Source: Bartonella clarridgeiae ATCC 51734 (lineage in GTDB: Bacteria > Pseudomonadota > Alphaproteobacteria > Rhizobiales > Rhizobiaceae). Taken from it: 64,000 bases of DNA. Location of the stretch: positions 1 to 64,000 of the forward strand of contig NZ_JADC01000009.1 of the NCBI RefSeq assembly GCF_000518185.1. The letters run 5' to 3'. Both the position numbers and the translations under genes were made by a program. Below are positions 51,513 through 61,139 of this stretch, in pieces. Position 1 is the first letter of the stretch, and each line of letters begins with the position of its first letter. The notes under the pieces are model-generated. The model was given only the letters and a program-made list of their open reading frames with translations, had not been told where the DNA came from and made no database searches.

Positions 51513-54200
51513 ATGTCTCAAATTGATAGTTTTAATTGTCGCAGAATTTTAAGTGTTGATGGTAAAGAATACATTTATTACAGCTTGATTGAAGCAGAAA
51601 AAAATGGACTTGAAGCGGTTTCTCATTTACCATTTTCGATGAAAGTTCTTCTTGAGAATTTGTTGCGGTTTGAAGACGGTCGCATAGTCAAGAAAGAGGA
51701 TATCTTGAATGTCGCCGAATGGTTAAATAATAAAGGGCGTTCTGGTGTAGAAATTGCTTATCGTCCTGCGCGCGTTTTAATGCAAGATTTTACAGGTGTT
51801 CCTGCAGTTGTTGACCTTTCTGCTATGCGAGATGCCATGCAAAAGCTTGGAGGCAACGCTGAAAAAATTAATCCACTTATTCCTGTTGATCTTGTTATTG
51901 ATCACTCAATTATTGTTGATGATTTTGGTAATTCAGAGGCATTTAAGAAAAATGTTGGATATGAATATGAACGCAATAGTGAGCGTTATCGTTTTTTAAA
52001 GTGGGGACAGCAAGCGTTTAAAAATTTTCGTGTTGTTCCTCCTGGCACAGGAATTTGTCATCAAGTGAATCTAGAATATTTAGCACAATGCGTATGGACG
52101 AAGGATGATGAAAGCTGTCAAACTGTTTACCCCGACACATGCGTAGGAACTGATTCGCATACAACCATGATTAATGGTTTAGGTGTTTTAGGTTGGGGTG
52201 TTGGTGGTATTGAAGCAGAAGCCGCAATGCTAGGACAGCCAGTTTCAATGTTGTTGCCTGAGGTGATTGGTTTTCGTTTAACGGGCAAACTTAAAGAAGG
52301 TGTGACAGCGACTGATTTAGTGCTCGTAATTACGCAAATGTTACGCAAAAAAGGTGTTGTCGGTAAATTTGTTGAATTTTTTGGTTCGGGACTGAAACAT
52401 ATGACGCTTTCTGATCGCGCTACGATTGCAAATATGGCACCGGAATATGGCGCAACTTGTGGTTTTTTTCCAATCGATAAAGAGACAGTGCGTTATCTCA
52501 ATATGACAGGACGTGATGAAGGTCGCATTGCTTTGGTGGAAACTTATTCTAAAGCACAAGGAATGTGGCATGATGAAAGAGTTGAAGATCCTGTCTTTAG
52601 TGATACAATTGAATTGGATATGGGGAGTGTTGTACCTTCTATGGCAGGTCCAAAACGTCCAGAAGGGCGTATTTCATTGGAAAATGTCGGGCAAGGTTTT
52701 GAGAAGGCACTGGTTGATGATTATAAGAAAACCATTAATCAAAATGATTATTATAAGGTTGAGAATAAGGATTATGAAATTGGTCATGGGGATGTAGTCA
52801 TTGCTGCAATTACTTCTTGTACGAATACATCAAATCCAAGCGTTCTTATTGCTGCCGGTCTTTTAGCACGTAATGCTGTAGCAAAAGGTCTCAGGAGTAA
52901 ACCATGGGTTAAAACTTCTCTTGCACCGGGATCGCAGGTGGTTGAAGCTTATCTTATTGATTCAGGTCTTCAAAAAGATTTAGATGTGTTAGGATTTAAT
53001 TTAGTGGGATTTGGGTGTACAACATGTATTGGGAATTCTGGTCCTTTATCGCCAGCCATTTCTAAAGTCATTAACGATAATGGTTTAATTACTGCAGCAG
53101 TTCTTTCAGGTAATCGTAACTTTGAAGGACGTGTATCACCTGATGTGCAAGCAAACTATTTGGCTTCACCTCCGTTGGTTGTTGCGCATGCGCTAGCAGG
53201 GACAGTGCGTAAAAATTTAACAAAGGAGCCTCTTGGTGTAGGGTCAGATGGTCAACCTGTTTACTTAAGAGATATTTGGCCAACTTCTGAAGAAATACAA
53301 GAATTTATCGAACAAAATGTTACTCGTGAGATTTTTGTTGAGAAATATGCAGATGTATTTAAGGGAGATGAAAATTGGCAGAAAGTTCAGGCTCCAGCCG
53401 GAGTTACTTACTCTTGGGATGATCAGTCGACTTATGTGCGGAATCCACCTTATTTCGATAATATGCTTAAAGTTCCTGGTGCGTTAGCAGATATTAAAAA
53501 TGCAAGAATTTTGGGTTTATTTGGTGATAAAATCACGACTGATCATATTTCTCCTGCTGGTTCCATTAAGGTCGATTCGCCTGCAGGAAAATATTTGATT
53601 GATCATGGTGTTAAAGTCGCTGATTTTAATCAGTATGGAACGCGTCGTGGAAATCATGAAGTTATGATGCGTGGAACCTTTGCTAATATCCGAATTCGTA
53701 ATTTTATTCTTGGGGAAAATGGCCGTGAAGGAGGTTATACAGTTCATTATCCGTCAGAAAGGGAAGAATCCATTTATGATGCAGCAATGACATATAAACA
53801 AGAAGGAGTTCCCCTTGTTGTTTTTGCTGGTATTGAATATGGTAACGGATCATCTCGAGATTGGGCAGCTAAAGGTGCCTATCTTCTTGGTATAAAAGCA
53901 GTAGTTGCTCAATCTTTTGAGCGTATTCATCGATCTAATCTCGTTGGTATGGGAATTGTTCCCTTTGTCTTTGAAGTAGGTACAAGTTGGCAATCGCTAG
54001 GATTGAAGGGAAATGAAACAATAACAATTGAAGGAATCAATGATTTAAAACCTCGTCAAAAGATAACAGCTACAATAACTTTTATTGATGGAACAGAGAA
54101 GACATTACCATTATTATGTCGTATTGATACTGAAGATGAGCTGGATTACTTACATCATGGTGGTATTTTGCAATATGTTTTACGTAATTTAGCAGTTTAA
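51513..54200 (+). CDS. acnA: Aconitate hydratase A
   Basis: AcnA interconverts citrate and isocitrate in the TCA cycle with a 4Fe-4S cluster. The 895-residue product begins MSQIDSFNCRRILSV. It shows DFTGVPAVVDLSAMRDAM, the cluster ligands in ITSCTNTSNPSV and GFGCTTCIGNSG, and the C-terminal swivel domain with GDKITTDHISPAG and EYGNGSSRDWAAKG. Nothing is missing. A GGGTGAACAG ribosome-binding region precedes the ATG. As an IRP1-type aconitase it could also act as an iron-sensing RNA-binding protein. It is divergent from the ccm operon and downstream of the ICE-like palindrome. Confidence 0.97.
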   Translation: MSQIDSFNCRRILSVDGKEYIYYSLIEAEKNGLEAVSHLPFSMKVLLENLLRFEDGRIVKKEDILNVAEWLNNKGRSGVEIAYRPARVLMQDFTGVPAVVDLSAMRDAMQKLGGNAEKINPLIPVDLVIDHSIIVDDFGNSEAFKKNVGYEYERNSERYRFLKWGQQAFKNFRVVPPGTGICHQVNLEYLAQCVWTKDDESCQTVYPDTCVGTDSHTTMINGLGVLGWGVGGIEAEAAMLGQPVSMLLPEVIGFRLTGKLKEGVTATDLVLVITQMLRKKGVVGKFVEFFGSGLKHMTLSDRATIANMAPEYGATCGFFPIDKETVRYLNMTGRDEGRIALVETYSKAQGMWHDERVEDPVFSDTIELDMGSVVPSMAGPKRPEGRISLENVGQGFEKALVDDYKKTINQNDYYKVENKDYEIGHGDVVIAAITSCTNTSNPSVLIAAGLLARNAVAKGLRSKPWVKTSLAPGSQVVEAYLIDSGLQKDLDVLGFNLVGFGCTTCIGNSGPLSPAISKVINDNGLITAAVLSGNRNFEGRVSPDVQANYLASPPLVVAHALAGTVRKNLTKEPLGVGSDGQPVYLRDIWPTSEEIQEFIEQNVTREIFVEKYADVFKGDENWQKVQAPAGVTYSWDDQSTYVRNPPYFDNMLKVPGALADIKNARILGLFGDKITTDHISPAGSIKVDSPAGKYLIDHGVKVADFNQYGTRRGNHEVMMRGTFANIRIRNFILGENGREGGYTVHYPSEREESIYDAAMTYKQEGVPLVVFAGIEYGNGSSRDWAAKGAYLLGIKAVVAQSFERIHRSNLVGMGIVPFVFEVGTSWQSLGLKGNETITIEGINDLKPRQKITATITFIDGTEKTLPLLCRIDTEDELDYLHHGGILQYVLRNLAV

Positions 54201-54428
54201 ACAATACTAACTCAATTTATTCGTATTGAGAATATATATTTAAAAATGAGAAATTGAGGAAATGCTTTATTAATTTTATACTTATTTTTGAGAATTTAAT
54301 TGACGTTAGCTTTAATGTTACGTTATAAGTTTGCAGGTAGTGAATAGCTTTTTATAGCTTGAAGTTGTTTGTTTCAGTATTGACGTAGTTTAGGCTATTT
54401 GTACTGATCAGTTAAGAAAGATATGTTT

Positions 54429-54695
54429 ATGGCGAATACACCTTCAGCCAAAAAGGCTGTCCGTAAGATCGCAGCACGTACGCAGATCAACAAAGCGCGT
54501 CGTTCGCGTGTGCGCACTTTTATTCGTAAGTTGGATGACGCTTTAGCTTTTGGTGATAAAGAATTTGCTGAAGTGGCGTTTAAGAATTTTGAACCTGAAA
54601 TTATGCGCGCGGTTTCTAAAGGGGTTCTTCATAAAAATACTGCTGCACGAAAAGTTTCGCGTTTGGCTAAACGTTTAAAAGCTCTTAAAGCTTAA
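54429..54695 (+). CDS. rpsT: 30S ribosomal protein S20
   Basis: S20 binds 16S rRNA early in 30S assembly. The 88-residue basic product starts [27 protein letters not shown] and ends [14 protein letters not shown], the typical S20 pattern of three helices. The frame allows an ATG six bases earlier (54423), but family members start with MANTxSAKK. Codon use is richer in G and C than in neighbours, as expected for a highly expressed gene. It lies upstream of dnaA, a Rhizobiales arrangement, with a terminator behind it. Confidence 0.96.
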   Translation: MANTPSAKKAVRKIAARTQINKARRSRVRTFIRKLDDALAFGDKEFAEVAFKNFEPEIMRAVSKGVLHKNTAARKVSRLAKRLKALKA

Positions 54696-54726
54696 TTTCG
54701 CTATATATAACTAAGTATGCTCATTA

Positions 54727-54757
54727 CTGGCATCTAAATTGGTGCTGGTTTTTTTTT
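54727..54757 (+). terminator. Rho-independent terminator of rpsT
   Basis: Stem CTGGCATC/GGTGCTGG (8 pairs, three of them G-T) with a 6-base loop and a following run of nine T residues, about 30 bases past the rpsT stop. Confidence 0.7.
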
Positions 54758-55405
54758 AATTCGTTTTTTTCAGGAAGGTGATTCAATAATTACTTCCGAA
54801 AGAATATCGTTGTTTTTTTATATTTGAATAGTTATCCACAAGTGTTGTGGATTTTGGTAGAGTCGTTTTTTGTCAAGCTTTTTTTATTTTTTATTTTTAA
54901 TAAATGAAATCTTTAATTATTGGTAAATTTTACGAAAAAAAAGTTATTTGAATCAATAGTCTTTCTCATTTTCTTTCTGCAAATACAAATTTATAGCCGT
55001 TTTTTATGGTCTTTTGATTTCATTTTAGCCTCTTGCATTTTACCTTTGCTGTTTTGTATGTTCCTTATGAAAATTGAAAATACGCAAGGTTTACATCAGG
55101 TGAGTATTCTATATTATGTTATATAGAGTTATTTTATCTTATGCTTTGTGTATGAGCTCATGTTAGGAAGTTTTTTAGCGAGGTTTTTTAGTTTTCATTA
55201 CTGATATGTTTTCAGTTTTGGAAAGCATATCATGCAATCAAACAAGATAAATCTTATTGGTCATCTTTGTTAGTAGGATTGTATTAACGCTATCCTAAGG
55301 GGGGGGATGAATAATCTTATTTGGGGAAGGGTGTGTTTCTACCTTCGCAGGGTGGACTTTTGTTATTTGGTAGAGCGAGATTATAGTTTTTTTTTGGAAT
55401 GAAAA
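54758..55405. other. Intergenic region between rpsT and dnaA
   Basis: About 650 bases. It holds the DnaA-box palindrome at 54832-54854, long T-rich stretches on either side of it, a run of eight G (55299-55306) and a G-rich segment just before dnaA. A 68-codon hydrophobic frame at 54920-55126 has no ribosome-binding site or family resemblance and is judged spurious. The region must contain the dnaA promoter and may be part of a replication-initiation control zone. Confidence 0.5.
54832..54854. promoter_or_regulatory. Inverted pair of DnaA boxes upstream of dnaA
   Basis: TTATCCACA (54832-54840) is an exact consensus DnaA box. A second box on the opposite strand (TGTGGATTT, 54846-54854) faces it. 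Together they form the perfect palindrome ATCCACAA-GTG-TTGTGGAT (54834-54852). It lies about 550 bases upstream of dnaA, so it could mediate DnaA autoregulation or belong to an origin. Confidence 0.7.
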
Positions 55406-56980
55406 ATGGTGAATAAATTGAATTCTAAAGCTGATTCCTTTAAAAAGGTTACAATGGATATCCTATCGACAGAGAAAATGATAAATGAAATGGTGGAGAT
55501 AAAAGGAGCAGGTGGTGTTAAGTCTTCTTTAGAACCTCTCGTTTTTTCAGAGGAAGAAAGTACTGCTGCTTTCGCACGCGTAATGGCGCAGTTAAAGGCG
55601 CAAATTGGTGTTGAGGCTTATACGAGTTGGTTTGGCCGTCTGAAACTTGCTGAATATAATCGCAATCTTATAAAGCTTTCTGTTCCTACAGCATTTTTAC
55701 GTTCATGGATTAATAATCACTATAGTGCTCTTTTAACTACTTTATGGCAACAGGAGAATTCAGAAATTCTTCGCGTTGAAGTTATTGTTCGAAGTATGGA
55801 GCGTGTTTCAAAAGGTCTCGTGTGTAGGTCTAATAAAAGCTCAGTTGTTATTGTTCCTGAAGAACAATCTGTTTCTCCTTTAGTTGAGAGTTATGGGGAA
55901 CAATCAATTAAGGGTATTCAGGTGGGTGTTTTTGGTTCTCCACTTGATTCTCGCTATACTTTTGAGAGTTTTGTTGAAGGTTCTTCGAATCGTGTTGCTT
56001 TGGCTGCAGCCCGCTCGATTGCAGAAGGACATAAAAGTTCTTTGCGCTTTAATCCTCTTTTTATTTACGCGTCTGTTGGTTTAGGGAAGACACATTTGCT
56101 TCAGGCTATCGCAGCAGCTGCGCTCAAGCGCTCAACGCCTGTGCGGGTTATTTATTTGACCGCTGAATATTTTATGTGGCGTTTTGCTACGGCCATTCGC
56201 GATAATGATGCTCTTTCATTTAAAGAGCAACTTCGTGATATTGATCTTTTAATTATTGACGATATGCAATTTTTGCAAGGAAAATCAATTCAACGTGAAT
56301 TTTGCCATTTACTTAATATGTTACTCGATAGTGCAAAACAAGTTATTGTAGCTGCTGATCGTCCGCCGGCAGAATTAGAATCGCTTGATCTTCGTGTGCG
56401 CTCTCGTCTTCAAGGAGGTGTTGCTCTTGAAATTGAAGCGCCGGATTATGAAATGCGTTTGGAAATATTGCGCCAAAGATTAAAAGCTGCGCAGCAAGAT
56501 GATAATATGATTACAATTTCTGATGAGATTTTGGAATATATTGCTAAAACGGTTTTAGGATCAGGTCGTGATATTGAAGGGGCTTTTAACCAGTTGTTAT
56601 TCCGTCAATCTTTTGAAACTGATTTATCTTTAGAGCGGATTGATGAATTCTTAGGTCATTTGACACGTTCAGGTGAATTGAAGCGTATTCGGATTGAGGA
56701 AATTCAGCGTACTGTTGCACGTCATTATAATATTTCTAGGCAAGATTTATTGTCTAATCGCCGAACACGTACAGTTGTTAAACCGCGGCAAGTTGCAATG
56801 TATTTAGCAAAAGTTTTGACACCTCGTTCATTACCTGAAATTGGACGTCGTTTTGGGGGACGCGATCATACGACTGTTTTACATGCTGTACGTAAAATTG
56901 AAGATTTAGTTTGTGATGATCAAACTTTAGCCAAAGAGCTCGAGTTGCTTAAGCGATTAATAGGAGAGCATGCTGCATAG
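55406..56980 (+). CDS. dnaA: Chromosomal replication initiator DnaA
   Basis: DnaA opens the origin and loads helicase. The 524-residue product has the N-terminal domain I (about 60-140, [18 protein letters not shown]), a linker, the AAA+ domain with Walker A GLGKTHLL near residue 225, [13 protein letters not shown] (Walker B) and the arginine-finger region. Domain IV DNA-binding ends with [19 protein letters not shown]. The long, poorly conserved N-terminus leaves the start open: ATG at 55406 or an internal ATG at 55454. It is followed by dnaN and recF, in the classical bacterial order, but with a 198-base gap before dnaN. Confidence 0.96.
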   Translation: MVNKLNSKADSFKKVTMDILSTEKMINEMVEIKGAGGVKSSLEPLVFSEEESTAAFARVMAQLKAQIGVEAYTSWFGRLKLAEYNRNLIKLSVPTAFLRSWINNHYSALLTTLWQQENSEILRVEVIVRSMERVSKGLVCRSNKSSVVIVPEEQSVSPLVESYGEQSIKGIQVGVFGSPLDSRYTFESFVEGSSNRVALAAARSIAEGHKSSLRFNPLFIYASVGLGKTHLLQAIAAAALKRSTPVRVIYLTAEYFMWRFATAIRDNDALSFKEQLRDIDLLIIDDMQFLQGKSIQREFCHLLNMLLDSAKQVIVAADRPPAELESLDLRVRSRLQGGVALEIEAPDYEMRLEILRQRLKAAQQDDNMITISDEILEYIAKTVLGSGRDIEGAFNQLLFRQSFETDLSLERIDEFLGHLTRSGELKRIRIEEIQRTVARHYNISRQDLLSNRRTRTVVKPRQVAMYLAKVLTPRSLPEIGRRFGGRDHTTVLHAVRKIEDLVCDDQTLAKELELLKRLIGEHAA

Positions 56981-57178
56981 TATTCACAATATTTTTTGAG
57001 TTGTTAAAAATATAAGAGAGGATTGACAAAAATAGTGATTTTGGTTTGTATTAAAATCTATTGCTATTTTTAAAGAAGTTCATTAAACCTTAGGTATATG
57101 GCTTTAAGTTAATTAGTTGCTTTTAGTTTAGCGAATTCCTATAGTTATTTGAATAATAAGTTATAAACAGGGATTTTT

Positions 57179-58300
57179 ATGCGCATTATCATTGGTCGCA
57201 GTCAGCTGCTCAAATCTCTTAGTCGTGTTCACCGTGTTGTTGAGCGTCGTAATGCTATTCCCATTTTGTCGAATGTATTGATTGATGCAAGTAGTGGTGG
57301 TATGCAATTAAAAGCAACAGATCTCGATCTAGAAGTTATAGAATCTTCTTCAGTTAATATTGAAAAAGCCGGAGCGATAACTGTTCCAGCACATTTGCTT
57401 TATGATATTGTTCGCAAGCTTCCTGATGACAGTGAGGTTATTTTAGAAGTTGATGAAAACCAACCAAGTACCATGTCTGTTACCTCTGGTTGTGCTAATT
57501 TTCGGCTTCAATGTCTTCCTAAGGTAGATTTTCCAGAATCGCTTCCAGGTCAGTTTAGTTGTCGTTTTTCTTTGCTAGCATCAAGATTAAAATATTTACT
57601 TGATTGTACGCAATTTGCTATGTCTACTGAAGAGACACGTTATTATCTAAATGGTATTTATTTTCATATCATTGATGATGGTACTTCGAAGTTACGTTTG
57701 GTTTCTACTGATGGTCATCGTTTAGCACAGGTTGATATAGAAGCCCCTTCAGGGGCTGGTGGCATGCCGGGTGTTATCATTCCTCGTAAAACCGTGGGAG
57801 AGTTGCAAAAACTTCTTGGGGAGGAAGCTGATAATGATGTTTGTATAGAGCTTTCAGATACAAAGATTCGTTTTTCTGTTGGGTCTGTGATTTTAACGTC
57901 AAAATTAATCGATGGAGTATTTCCAGAATATCAACGTGTTATCCCATTAGGAAATGATAAAAAGTTGGTTATCAATCGGCAAGATTTTTCTTCTGCAGTT
58001 GATCGTGTCTCAACAATTTCAAGCGATCGTGGATGTGCAGTAAAATTAACGATCGAAAAAGGGCTTTTAAGATTTGTAGTGAATAATCCTGATTCAGGAA
58101 GTGCAGAAGATCAATTGGTTGCAGATTATGCATCTGATCTACTTGAGATAGGTTTTAATTCACGGTATCTTCTGGATATTGCAGCACAAATTTCAAGTCA
58201 TGAGATGATTTTTATGCTCGCTGACCCTGGTGCACCAGCGCTGATTCGTGGAAATGGTGATACAAACGCCCTTTATGTGCTGATGCCTATTCGTGTTTAA
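57179..58300 (+). CDS. dnaN: DNA polymerase III beta subunit (sliding clamp)
   Basis: DnaN is the ring-shaped processivity clamp. The 373-residue product has three repeated clamp domains (about 1-125, 126-250 and 251-373). Typical segments are MRIIIGRSQLLKSLSRVHRVVERRN-like start, LRLVSTDGHRLAQ in domain II and the terminal ALYVLMPIRV, which includes the hydrophobic end that contacts partner clefts. It starts with ATG at 57179 and is followed 12 bases later by recF. Confidence 0.97.
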   Translation: MRIIIGRSQLLKSLSRVHRVVERRNAIPILSNVLIDASSGGMQLKATDLDLEVIESSSVNIEKAGAITVPAHLLYDIVRKLPDDSEVILEVDENQPSTMSVTSGCANFRLQCLPKVDFPESLPGQFSCRFSLLASRLKYLLDCTQFAMSTEETRYYLNGIYFHIIDDGTSKLRLVSTDGHRLAQVDIEAPSGAGGMPGVIIPRKTVGELQKLLGEEADNDVCIELSDTKIRFSVGSVILTSKLIDGVFPEYQRVIPLGNDKKLVINRQDFSSAVDRVSTISSDRGCAVKLTIEKGLLRFVVNNPDSGSAEDQLVADYASDLLEIGFNSRYLLDIAAQISSHEMIFMLADPGAPALIRGNGDTNALYVLMPIRV

Positions 58301-58312
58301 GGATGATCGGTT

Positions 58313-59455
58313 TTGCGATGCAGTGCTGGCCATATACATAAAGTGGCTGTCAGACAACTGAAATTAGCAAATTATCGTAATTATTGTTCTCTAGTTCTTC
58401 ATTTATTAGGTCAGCATGTTGTTTTAACTGGTCGTAATGGTGCTGGCAAGACCAATCTTTTAGAGGCACTATCTTTTCTTTCTCCTGGTCGTGGTTTGCG
58501 ACGTGCAGCTTATTCTGATGTCAGTTTTTCTGAGAGAAAGGGTGCAGGGTTTGTTGTATTTGCTCGTCTTGAATGTGCTCTTTATGGTGAAGTAAATATT
58601 GGTACAGCTTTAGAAGTTAATGATAGTAGTAGAAAAGTACATATTAATGGTATTAATGAGGCAAGCGATTGCTTAACAGACTATTGCCACATTAGTATAT
58701 TGACGCCTTCTATGGATCGACTTTTTACAGGTCCTTCACTTAATCGACGCCGTTTTTTGGATCGTATGGTTTTATCCATTGATTCTTTGCATGGCCGCCG
58801 TATAGCAGATTATGACAGAGTGATGCGTGCGCGCAATCGTTTATTTTTAGATAGAAATAACGATCGTGCTTGGTTAGATGCTTTAGAGGTGCAGATGGCT
58901 GAACTTGCAACAGCCATTGCAGCGGCGCGGATTGATGTTATTCAGCTTTTGAATGATATGTTTGCGCAAACTTCTTCTTGTATACCCTTTCCAAGGGCTT
59001 TGTTAAAAGTTGATGGTTTTTTGGAAAAAGCGCTTAGGGAAACATCTGCCATTGAAGTTGAAGAACAATTTTTGCATCGGTTGCGTAAAAACCGTGCGAT
59101 AGACTGTGCTGCTGGGCGAACATTAGAAGGTCCGCATCGTACAGATTTACAAGTTTTTTATGCAGATAAAAATATGGACGCGACATTTTGTTCAACTGGT
59201 GAACAAAAAGCTTTGTTGACAGGCTTAGTTTTGTGTCATGCACGTTTAACAAGCACAATATCTAATATGGCACCTATTCTTCTTCTTGATGAAATAGCTG
59301 CTCATTTTGATTCTCATCGGCGTGCTGCTTTATTTGATATTCTTGATGATTTGGGTGGACAGGCATTTATGACAGGAACAGATCATGTTTTATTTGATTC
59401 CTTAAAAGGACGGGCAGAGTTTTTTGAAATTGAAAATGGCATTTTATTGTCATGA
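58313..59455 (+). CDS. recF: DNA replication and repair protein RecF
   Basis: RecF is an SMC-like ATPase that helps load RecA at gaps. The 380-residue frame has Walker A GRNGAGKTNLLEAL (residues 40-47 for the core), the SPGRGLR segment after it, LDRMVLSIDSLHGRRI, and the C-terminal signature FCSTGEQKALLTGLVL and Walker B PILLLDEIAAHFD. No ATG gives a correct start: TTG at 58313 is used here, and GTG at 58343 (before the AVRQLKLANYRNY stretch) is an equally good alternative. It lies 12 bases after dnaN. Confidence 0.93.
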   Translation: MRCSAGHIHKVAVRQLKLANYRNYCSLVLHLLGQHVVLTGRNGAGKTNLLEALSFLSPGRGLRRAAYSDVSFSERKGAGFVVFARLECALYGEVNIGTALEVNDSSRKVHINGINEASDCLTDYCHISILTPSMDRLFTGPSLNRRRFLDRMVLSIDSLHGRRIADYDRVMRARNRLFLDRNNDRAWLDALEVQMAELATAIAAARIDVIQLLNDMFAQTSSCIPFPRALLKVDGFLEKALRETSAIEVEEQFLHRLRKNRAIDCAAGRTLEGPHRTDLQVFYADKNMDATFCSTGEQKALLTGLVLCHARLTSTISNMAPILLLDEIAAHFDSHRRAALFDILDDLGGQAFMTGTDHVLFDSLKGRAEFFEIENGILLS

Positions 59456-59507
59456 GAAGTATATTAATAATTTTTTTATAAGGGAATAATTGAAATAAAG
59501 GCCTGTC

Positions 59508-59951
59508 ATGTCTACGATTATAACGGTTTTGAATGGTCTTAATTTGAATTTTCTTGGTAAACGTGAACCAGAAATTTATGGTAATGCGACTTTAAAAGAT
59601 ATTGAAAGATCATGTAAAGATCGAGCCGTAGAATTTGGAATAACATTACACTTTTATCAAAGTAATTGTGAAGGCCAATTAGTATATTGGATACAAACAG
59701 CCATTGAAGTGAGTGACGGGTTGATTATTAATCCAGGTGCTTATGGTCATACATCTTTTGCAATTTTTGATGCATTAAAGATGTTTCCAGGACCAATAGT
59801 AAAAGTTCATTTATCAAATATTTATCAACGTGAATCTTTTCGTCATCACTCTTATTTTCCACGGCAGCAAATGCGGTTATTATCGGGTGTGTTTGTGAGG
59901 GGTATTGGTTTGCACTTGAATATATTGCTAAGCAGCTTAAATGTAGTTTAA
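59508..59951 (+). CDS. aroQ: 3-dehydroquinate dehydratase, type II
   Basis: AroQ converts 3-dehydroquinate to 3-dehydroshikimate in the shikimate pathway. The 147-residue product has NGLNLNFLGKREPEIYG with the catalytic Tyr and Arg region, FYQSNCEGQLVYWIQ, LIINPGAYGHTSFAIFDAL with the catalytic His, and VHLSNIYQRESFRHHSY. All are typical of the dodecameric type II enzyme. It is the second aro gene in the window, after aroA at 32 kb. It stands alone between recF and the cyo operon. Confidence 0.95.
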   Translation: MSTIITVLNGLNLNFLGKREPEIYGNATLKDIERSCKDRAVEFGITLHFYQSNCEGQLVYWIQTAIEVSDGLIINPGAYGHTSFAIFDALKMFPGPIVKVHLSNIYQRESFRHHSYFPRQQMRLLSGVFVRGIGLHLNILLSSLNVV

Positions 59952-60088
59952 AAAGCTAAAATTAGATGATATTGATATACTTATTTAAAATTTACTTGAT
60001 AATTTTTGTTTGAATAAGTAAGACATAACTAAAGAATGCTGCTCTTATATTATGATAACTGCCAGGGGCATGTACGGGGAAGATAGGA

Positions 60089-61060
60089 ATGAGAGACTTT
60101 ATTAAACAAATAAAGATGCTCGCGATTTTATGGATGGCATTGCTTTTATCTGGTTGTAAAATTGATGTTCTTCAGCCTGCGGGATATGTTGCACGCCAGC
60201 AACTTATTTTAATTATTTTATGTGTTCTAGTTATGTTGTGCGTTGTAATTCCAGTAATGGTTGCGGTAGTTTTTTTAGCCGTAAAATATCGCGCTTCGAA
60301 AACGACAGAAGATTATTTACCGGATTGGGGACATTCAAATAAAATTGAAGCTTTTATGTGGGGTATTCCCATTATTATTGTGACGGTTTTGGGTCTATTT
60401 ACGGCCTATTATACTTATAAACTTGAACCATCAAATTCTCTTCCTACGGATGTTGTTGGTGAAGAAAAGCCTTTGCAAGTGGATGTTGTCGCACTAGATT
60501 GGAAGTGGTTATTTATTTATCCTGAGTATGGTATTGCATCGGTTAATGAAATTTATGCGCCACAAGGTCGTCAAGTGTTGTTGCAGATAACGTCAGAGAG
60601 TTCTGTTAATGCGTTCTGGGTGCCAAGACTTGGTACAGTTCTTTATGCTATGCCGCAGATGAATGCTAAATTGCATTTAGTGGCTGATAAGAAAGGGGTA
60701 TTTAATGGAAGCTCAGCAAATTATAGTGGTGATGGTTTTGCAAATATGCGTTTTCAATGGCATTCTGTATCATTGAAAGATTTCGATAGCTGGGTTGCTA
60801 AAGTTCGGGAAAATGGTCAAAAGCTTGATCGTCTGTCTTATCGTCAACTTTCTGTTGCTCCTCTTATGGGGGATATTGCTGCGAAAGAAAAAGATGCTGA
60901 AGTGCGTTATTTTTCACCTGTTGAAAAACGGCTTTATTATCGTATTGTAAATCGATGCGTTGATGAAAATGTAATCTGTAATGAAGATTTAATGAAGCGG
61001 GCTGCTGCTCAGACGCTTTGGGGTACACTTTGTTCAGTTTTTGATCCGGGTGCTATTTAG
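60089..61060 (+). CDS. cyoA: Cytochrome bo quinol oxidase subunit II
   Basis: CyoA is subunit II of the proton-pumping ubiquinol oxidase. The 323-residue product has a lipoprotein signal with lipobox LLSGC (Cys23), two membrane helices (about 37-63 and 88-106), and a periplasmic cupredoxin domain. The CuA ligands of cytochrome c oxidases are absent, as expected for a quinol oxidase. Key segments are WKWLFIYPEYGIASVNE, the AFWVPRLGTVLYAMPQM block and NYSGDGFANMRFQ. It starts the cyoABCD operon. An unusual 79-base gap with a hairpin separates it from cyoB. Confidence 0.96.
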   Translation: MRDFIKQIKMLAILWMALLLSGCKIDVLQPAGYVARQQLILIILCVLVMLCVVIPVMVAVVFLAVKYRASKTTEDYLPDWGHSNKIEAFMWGIPIIIVTVLGLFTAYYTYKLEPSNSLPTDVVGEEKPLQVDVVALDWKWLFIYPEYGIASVNEIYAPQGRQVLLQITSESSVNAFWVPRLGTVLYAMPQMNAKLHLVADKKGVFNGSSANYSGDGFANMRFQWHSVSLKDFDSWVAKVRENGQKLDRLSYRQLSVAPLMGDIAAKEKDAEVRYFSPVEKRLYYRIVNRCVDENVICNEDLMKRAAAQTLWGTLCSVFDPGAI

Positions 61061-61076
61061 GAAATAGTCAATCGAG

Positions 61077-61107
61077 AAAGAATCCTTTTTTAAAATAATG
61101 ATTCTTT
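61077..61107 (+). other. Intercistronic hairpin between cyoA and cyoB
   Basis: Perfect 8-bp inverted repeat AAAGAATC (61077-61084) and GATTCTTT (61100-61107) with a 15-base AT-rich loop, in the cyoA-cyoB gap. No T-run follows. It may stabilise the processed upstream mRNA or change the cyoA:cyoB ratio. Confidence 0.4.
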
Positions 61108-61139
61108 TCAATTAGAATTCATTTGATATAGGGTAAAAA

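Noticed and set aside
54780-54954. Two GANTC sites (54780-54784, 54950-54954) upstream of dnaA
   Set aside because: Attractive for CcrM/GcrA control, but about three sites are expected by chance in 700 bases.
54920-55126. 68-codon hydrophobic open frame between rpsT and dnaA
   Set aside because: No ribosome-binding site, very AT-rich, residue make-up typical of chance frames in such DNA, and no family resemblance.
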